Source of the DNA: Crossaster papposus
Taxonomy: Eukaryota > Echinodermata > Asteroidea > Velatida > Solasteridae
NCBI GenBank assembly: GCA_037893245.1
Contig: JBAIAA010000877.1
Span: forward strand, 124,001 to 188,000
DNA length: 64,000 nucleotides
Direction: 5' to 3'
The notes beneath the pieces were generated by a model. It did not search any database and was not told the origin of the DNA. It saw only the letters and a list, made by a program, of their open reading frames with translations. Position 1 is the first letter of the stretch; each line of letters begins with the position of its first letter. Below are positions 59,563-64,000 of the stretch, in pieces. Made by a program: the position numbers and the translations under genes.

Positions 59563-60274
59563 CGGAGCTCTGGAAGTGCCATCCGACTTGTTTACATCCT
59601 GACATATTTTATCTCAGGATGACGACATAATAAAGGTAAAATGACGACATCCTTTGATATTTGTTCGCGTAATGGCGACATCCTGAGATAATATATCGCG
59701 GGATGACGACATCCTGAAAGTACGATGACGACATCCTGAGATAATATATCGCGTGATGACGACATGTTGAAAGTAGGATGACGACATCCTGATATAAGAT
59801 ATCGCGGGATGACGACATGTTGAAAGTAGGATGACGACATCCTGAGATAATATATCTCGGGATGACGACATGTTGAAAGTATGATGACGACATCTTGAGA
59901 TAATATATCGCTGGATGACGACATGCTGAAAGTGGGATGACGACATCCTGAGATAATATATCAGGATGTCGTCATTACGCGAACAAATATCAAAGGATGT
60001 CGTCATTTTGCCCTTATTATGTCGTCATCCCGCGATATCTTATATCAAGATGTTGTCATCCTACTTTCAAGATGTCGTCATCACGCGATATATTTTCTCA
60101 GGATGTCGTCATCGTACTTTCAGGATGTCGTCATCCCGCGATATATTATCTCAGGATGTCGCCATTACGCGAACAAATATCAAAGGATGTCGTCATTTTG
60201 CCTCTATTATGTCGTCATCCTGAGATAAAATATGTCAGGATGTAAACAAGTCGGATGGCACTTCCAGAGCTCCG
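59563..60274. mobile_element. Foldback element 2 of the 53-bp satellite family
   Basis: Shorter relative of the element to its left, with intact terminal inverted repeats of about 37 bp (CGGAGCTCTGGAAGTGCC outermost) and TA on both sides (59561-59562 and 60275-60276). About seven 53-bp units run one way and five the other, meeting at 59965 without a spacer. Confidence 0.88.
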
Positions 60275-60974
60275 TACAAAAGCTCTTGCAGAAAGGGCAA
60301 AACAGACTTTCGGCATGCGCAAGTCTACAATCCGTAACCTCTTCCCGCATCTTGTAGACGTCAATGGTTCACAGGTTCACAGTACGCGTGAAATATTCGC
60401 ACATGCATTCACACGTGCGTGCATTTCTCTCTCACCTGTCAATCGTTCGATATCACTGAACCTTTGAGCTGCTCGTCTGCCAAGTTCTCCTGATTCAAAA
60501 CTTCTGCTGATTCCACTAAATACTCGTCCCTCATCAAATACAGACCGGCTTTCATAATTCTTAAAAAAATAACCAGAAGATATAATTGCAATTATTCATG
60601 ATCCAGTGTTGTAGTACTAGAACTTGCACCAAATTATGTAAACATAATAATGACCCTATAAACTCTCTGGCATGCTGTCATTTTCAAGAATTTTGAAGTA
60701 GTCTAAAGATGTGTCCCAGAGATGCATTTTTTTGAAATTTCTATTAAGCAGTTGGTTCAATATCAAATCTAAAAATATTATTGGTTCAAATCTAAAAATA
60801 TTATTTTCTTGGTATATATAGCATCCACAGAACTAAACCTTCGTCAGTTTAGTTTTCAAGCACCTTTCTTTTAATTAGATTTTTGAGAACTTTTGCGGCT
60901 TTCAAACAATACAAATGTACAACTGACAATAAGTAAAACATTTTTGAGGTCTTGGATATATTTGGACAATGTGC

Positions 60975-61165
60975 CCCTCCCAAAGATTTTAAAGGTAAAC
61001 ACCATTGGTAATTGCTTGAATTATCATGAATGGGTACATTTTTGGGGGTTGTATTTTGTAGTAAACATTGTTCAACTGACTTGTCTGGAGTTTTACAATC
61101 ATGGATGCTGAGAAAAGCAAGAAAAACGACATTTGTTTTCAACCGGCGTCAGGCAGTAGTTCTTA
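60975..61165 (+). repeat. Dispersed repeat, copy 2
   Basis: CACCATTGGTAATTGCTTGA and GAGAAAAGCAAGAAAAACG match the copy at 54290-54460 as reverse complement. Located in intron 1 of the oxidoreductase. Confidence 0.6.
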
Positions 61166-61498
61166 TATTGTTCCTGTTTTTGTTATTATATAAATATCAA
61201 TTTTCAGAACAATTGGAGGATATTTAGCGCAATTCTTTTGCTGGATGCCTACAATCATTATTTACCTACAAATAAGTCAGATATTTCCTAATAATTTGGT
61301 AGTAAAATGTTGCGATTTCGCAAATGGTGTATCCTATCTTTAAATCTCGAGTGGAAAACAAAAATCATACCTCTTTGTGACTGGTTCACTGGGTCTGATA
61401 AGGCAAACCAAGATACCAGGCCACTCTGAGCAATATTTGGCGGCTGCACTGCCCCACAAACCTGCCCCGACGAATACCTCGGTTGTAGTTGCAGACAT

Positions 61499-62387
61499 GA
61501 CTGACAAACGATGGGGTTATCACGTACAGCTAGTAGTATGACACTAAATTACATGAATAGAAAACACAAACAGAAAAGGTCAGGTAAATACAAAATGTAA
61601 ACGGACAATTTGTAGGTCGTCCTGATAAGAAAAGTATTAAGTTGATGTACGGGGTGTTCTGTACATGGGGTCATTTTTGACAATTTTTTTTCAGTTGTTT
61701 CTGTATAACATACAATTTATTTAACCATCATATATTTTTTCGGTTGCATGAAAATGCATGAGTATACCCACAGACTCTGTTTCTTGATTGACCGAGTGCT
61801 AGTCACATGGTATTTTCTATTTTTACTATCTTTCTGTGCACGACCAAAAGTACTATAGTCGTAGCAACCATGGTACTATACCATTAGCAACCAAAGTAGT
61901 ACCCATGGTGCAGTATTTGTGTGTAAATGTATGCTGATGTGCGCGTAGAGCATAGCGCATTGAGCGTAGCGCGTATTGTTCCAAAGAGCCAGCACTACAG
62001 AGTTGGATTAAAATAAAAGTTCATTTTAACTGTATTTAGATTATAATTATAAAATATTAAAACCAAGCTGTATCTGTGAGTGAGGCATGAAGGTAGGAAA
62101 CCTCAATTGACATGGGCGAGGTGTTAAAAACTGTCATAAGGTGTTATAAACGTGAAAATACTGGTACGACTACGAGTATTAAATGACTAAAGAGACTGGA
62201 GAGATCGTGCTGTGCTTCAAAGAATAATAACAGTTTTCTTATCTGTTCGATGCTTCCAATACTACAAGCACACACTATGCCTAATGCGCATAAACCGAAT
62301 GTATATGTGTGTAACAATGAGACGGAGCATATAAGTGACTGACTTCTTATTGTGGGGATTTCCTTGAACTTGTTCAAGTCTCCCATG
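61499..62387. other. Upstream of the oxidoreductase pseudogene
   Basis: No promoter element or gene recognised. GAGCATAGCGCATTGAGCGT at 61948-61970 is a short imperfect repeat. Confidence 0.4.
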
Positions 62388-62690
62388 TTATACCCCAGTC
62401 ACAATTGGCTTGCGATGGGTTTGCGATTAGTTTACGGCGGATTTCTAGGCATTTTCGGCCGGGGCCCCACGGGACTCCTTGCGGCTGCCAGGTCATTTTT
62501 TGGCATCGGGCGGGCATCGAGTTACTTTTAACTCGGACTTAAAACCTGGTGCGGCGTTTCGCATCGCAAACTGATCGCCAATAAATCGGTCAATGCCTAG
62601 CCGATGTCCGGCACACGTCGGGCGGGCGCAAAGCCAAATAACCCTAACCCACGCCGCCCGGGCTCCGCTTTAATTGTGACTGGGGTATAA
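62388..62690. repeat. MITE with 19-bp terminal inverted repeats
   Basis: TTATACCCCAGTCACAATT on the left and its perfect reverse complement on the right bound a GC-rich 265-bp interior without coding potential. Flanking duplication is unclear (TTA/TAA or TA). Confidence 0.85.
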
Positions 62691-62811
62691 GGCAACCCTT
62701 TAACTACATTTTCGCACAATTTATGGACACACCATTTTCTCCCAGTTTTTGTTTGCTGGGCTAAATATCACAATGTTATCATTGTTAATATGATTTTCCA
62801 TAAGGTTTTAA

Positions 62812-63045
62812 CCAGTTCGCGCCGGATGACGTATATAAACGCAAAAATTTCCCCAAATTCAAAACGGATGACGCATAAACACGCCAAGTTCAAGTTCGGA
62901 AATGTATGTCAGCAGCGCGCAAGGCCGGAAATGCGTGGGTGTGCTACCCAGCACTATCGGCCTGAACACGCTTCGGATCGAGTTTCGTTAAAAATAATCC
63001 CGCCCGTCGGCTCGGCGATAGTAAAATAATCCTGGCGCGAACTGG
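62812..63045. repeat. TTAA-flanked MITE (piggyBac-like target)
   Basis: Termini CCAGTTCGCGCC and GGCGCGAACTGG are perfect inverted repeats, each flanked by TTAA (62808-62811 and 63046-63049). TTAA duplication is characteristic of piggyBac-type transposition; the termini do not show the usual CCC start, so the superfamily is uncertain. A broken relative is at 30368-30413. Confidence 0.75.
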
Positions 63046-63049
63046 TTAA

Positions 63050-63560
63050 TATAATAACCGTGCCAGTAAGCAACTTGGTGAATTTGAAGCTCACCGATAC
63101 TGACTACTTGATAATATCTGGAGACAGTGTAAATGTGCGCATGTTTATGGGTTCATGAAGTTGTCATTTTGGATAATTACTATGATCACATAATTATTCA
63201 GTCACTTACAGTGTATACATTGTATGCTTTAGAAAATGTTATTGAAGTAAGGATATGTAGAATCACCAAAATAAACTTTCCAAAAAAATGTTAATAATAA
63301 TATACCCAAATATAGGAATAAATATATTACGCGGCAGGGATTAACGATTTATGCAAATTAGTCATATTTCCACCACTTGGATTTGTTGATATTTTTAGTA
63401 TGTTATTCTAGAGAGCTTATAGAAGTGCACTGTGGTGAAAAATATTCTATTGCAATTTGTGTGGGGTCAACAAAAGAAAATTAAGTATTTTCCCTGGACT
63501 ATAATCCTACTCCTAGCGTCTTGACCTAGATGAAATTGCTTAGGTGAAATAAACTTGTTT
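63050..63560. other. Non-coding stretch
   Basis: AT-rich; nothing recognisable. Confidence 0.4.
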
Positions 63561-63570
63561 ATTAAAAGCC

Positions 63571-63980
63571 CTGTCCGCACTGGACTTAATTTGGGCAAAC
63601 TAACCGAGCCAATGGGTAACTTGCCCATTTCAAGTCCAGTGCGGACAGCCTGGGTAACTTTCCTCACAGGTAACTTACCCACGCCGCGTGGGAAGTTTAA
63701 CCGAGCCAAAGGTGCCCAGGAAGATTGACCAGGAAGATTTAACCGAGCCAGAAAATCCAGTGCGGACGCGACGTCTCGGTTAAATCTTCCATCACCCATT
63801 ATGTAAGAAAATAATGTTGAGAGCTAGCGTCGGGAACAGACGATCCGGTCGTCAAGTCGCGGTCATAGGTCACGCAGGGCGCCCTCTTTATTGTTTTGGA
63901 GCCAGTTTGGTTATAGTTTACCCATCGTCCCGGCAATTCTACCCGCGTCAATTAAATCCAAGTGCGGACAGTGGGAAGAT
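63571..63980. repeat. Cluster of inverted AAGTCCAGTGCGGACA repeats
   Basis: TGTCCGCACTGGACTT at 63571 is mirrored by AAGTCCAGTGCGGACA at 63632, and partial copies follow near 63754 and 63952. GTTTAACCGAGCCA words repeat between them. Probably one or two foldback elements, the last possibly continuing past the window. Confidence 0.6.
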
Positions 63981-64000
63981 TAACCCATCGGAATGTTACC

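Larger units (their letters stand above)
54948..61498 (-). pseudogene. FAD-dependent oxidoreductase (sarcosine-oxidase-like), five exons, disabled
   Basis: Exons on the minus strand: 61498-61371, about 60548-60436, 57002-56535, 55826-55683 and 55168-54948. Exon 1 starts at ATG and carries the FAD-binding VGAGLWGSAAAKY motif. Exon 2 has FDEGR, typical after the first helix. Exon 3 begins IHFYRDVGVLW and includes INAKKVLLRTGAS. Exon 4 gives KWYLKIGHGKVG. Exon 5 gives MVGPGLGVLVGGNGVGAKCSDE, the C-terminal FAD-contact region of the DAO/sarcosine oxidase family. Intron phases agree at every junction and GT/AG sites are kept, so it is not a processed copy. Exon 3 has an in-frame TGA, then frame changes, then a TAG; exon 4 has a TAA just before its donor. 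The normal enzyme oxidises amino-acid-type amines with FAD. Family assignment is from motifs; assembly errors could mimic some lesions. Confidence 0.78.

Noticed and set aside
57429-60245. Open frames up to 352 codons with a 53-residue repeat
   Set aside because: Produced by a stop-free 53-bp unit read in three frames on either strand.
63467-63799. 110-codon minus-strand frame
   Set aside because: Lies across the inverted-repeat cluster and reads its repeated words (LARLN, KLP).

Overview
The window looks like a piece of an invertebrate deuterostome genome (echinoderm, hemichordate or amphioxus grade; I lean to an echinoderm). The reasons are genes split by GT-AG introns, a RING/B-box/NHL TRIM gene, a secreted collagen-C1q gene, an L2/CR1-type retrotransposon, an AT-rich background and a very dense load of repeats and hairpins. 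The species cannot be fixed from sequence alone.

Layout. 1-2268 (minus) is the start of a large PHD-finger protein whose reading frame runs off the left edge. 2.3-5.5 kb is AT-rich and non-coding, with one 670-bp foldback. 5.5-25.1 kb is a tandem series of about 13 rolling-circle-like (Helentron/HINE-type) non-autonomous elements of two families, packed with TGACGTCA palindromes and, in the second family, with about 16 CTCF-like motifs. An L2-type retrotransposon with a frameshifted EN-RT gene is nested in the last copy (25.08-28.94 kb), and that copy resumes to 29.82 kb. 30-35.5 kb holds minisatellites and MITE fragments. 35.9-38.6 kb is a complete two-exon TRIM-NHL gene (minus). 39-50.6 kb has no confident gene but contains several long foldbacks, tRNA-like retroposon modules and one isolated Helentron-like copy. 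51-53.8 kb is a complete C1q-domain gene (plus) with two upstream non-coding exons and a tandemly duplicated promoter-proximal segment. 54.9-61.5 kb (minus) is a five-exon FAD-dependent (sarcosine-oxidase-like) oxidoreductase with stops and frameshifts. Its second intron is filled by two foldback elements made of an inverted 53-bp satellite. 62.4-64 kb holds three more terminal- or internal-inverted-repeat elements.

The intact genes (a ubiquitin-ligase-type TRIM and a C1q protein) both belong to families often used in innate immunity, but nothing here shows that they act together. The most unusual content is the rolling-circle-like array with its regulatory-motif load, the edge-spanning PHD gene, the decayed oxidoreductase with its satellite-filled intron, and the number of long inverted repeats.
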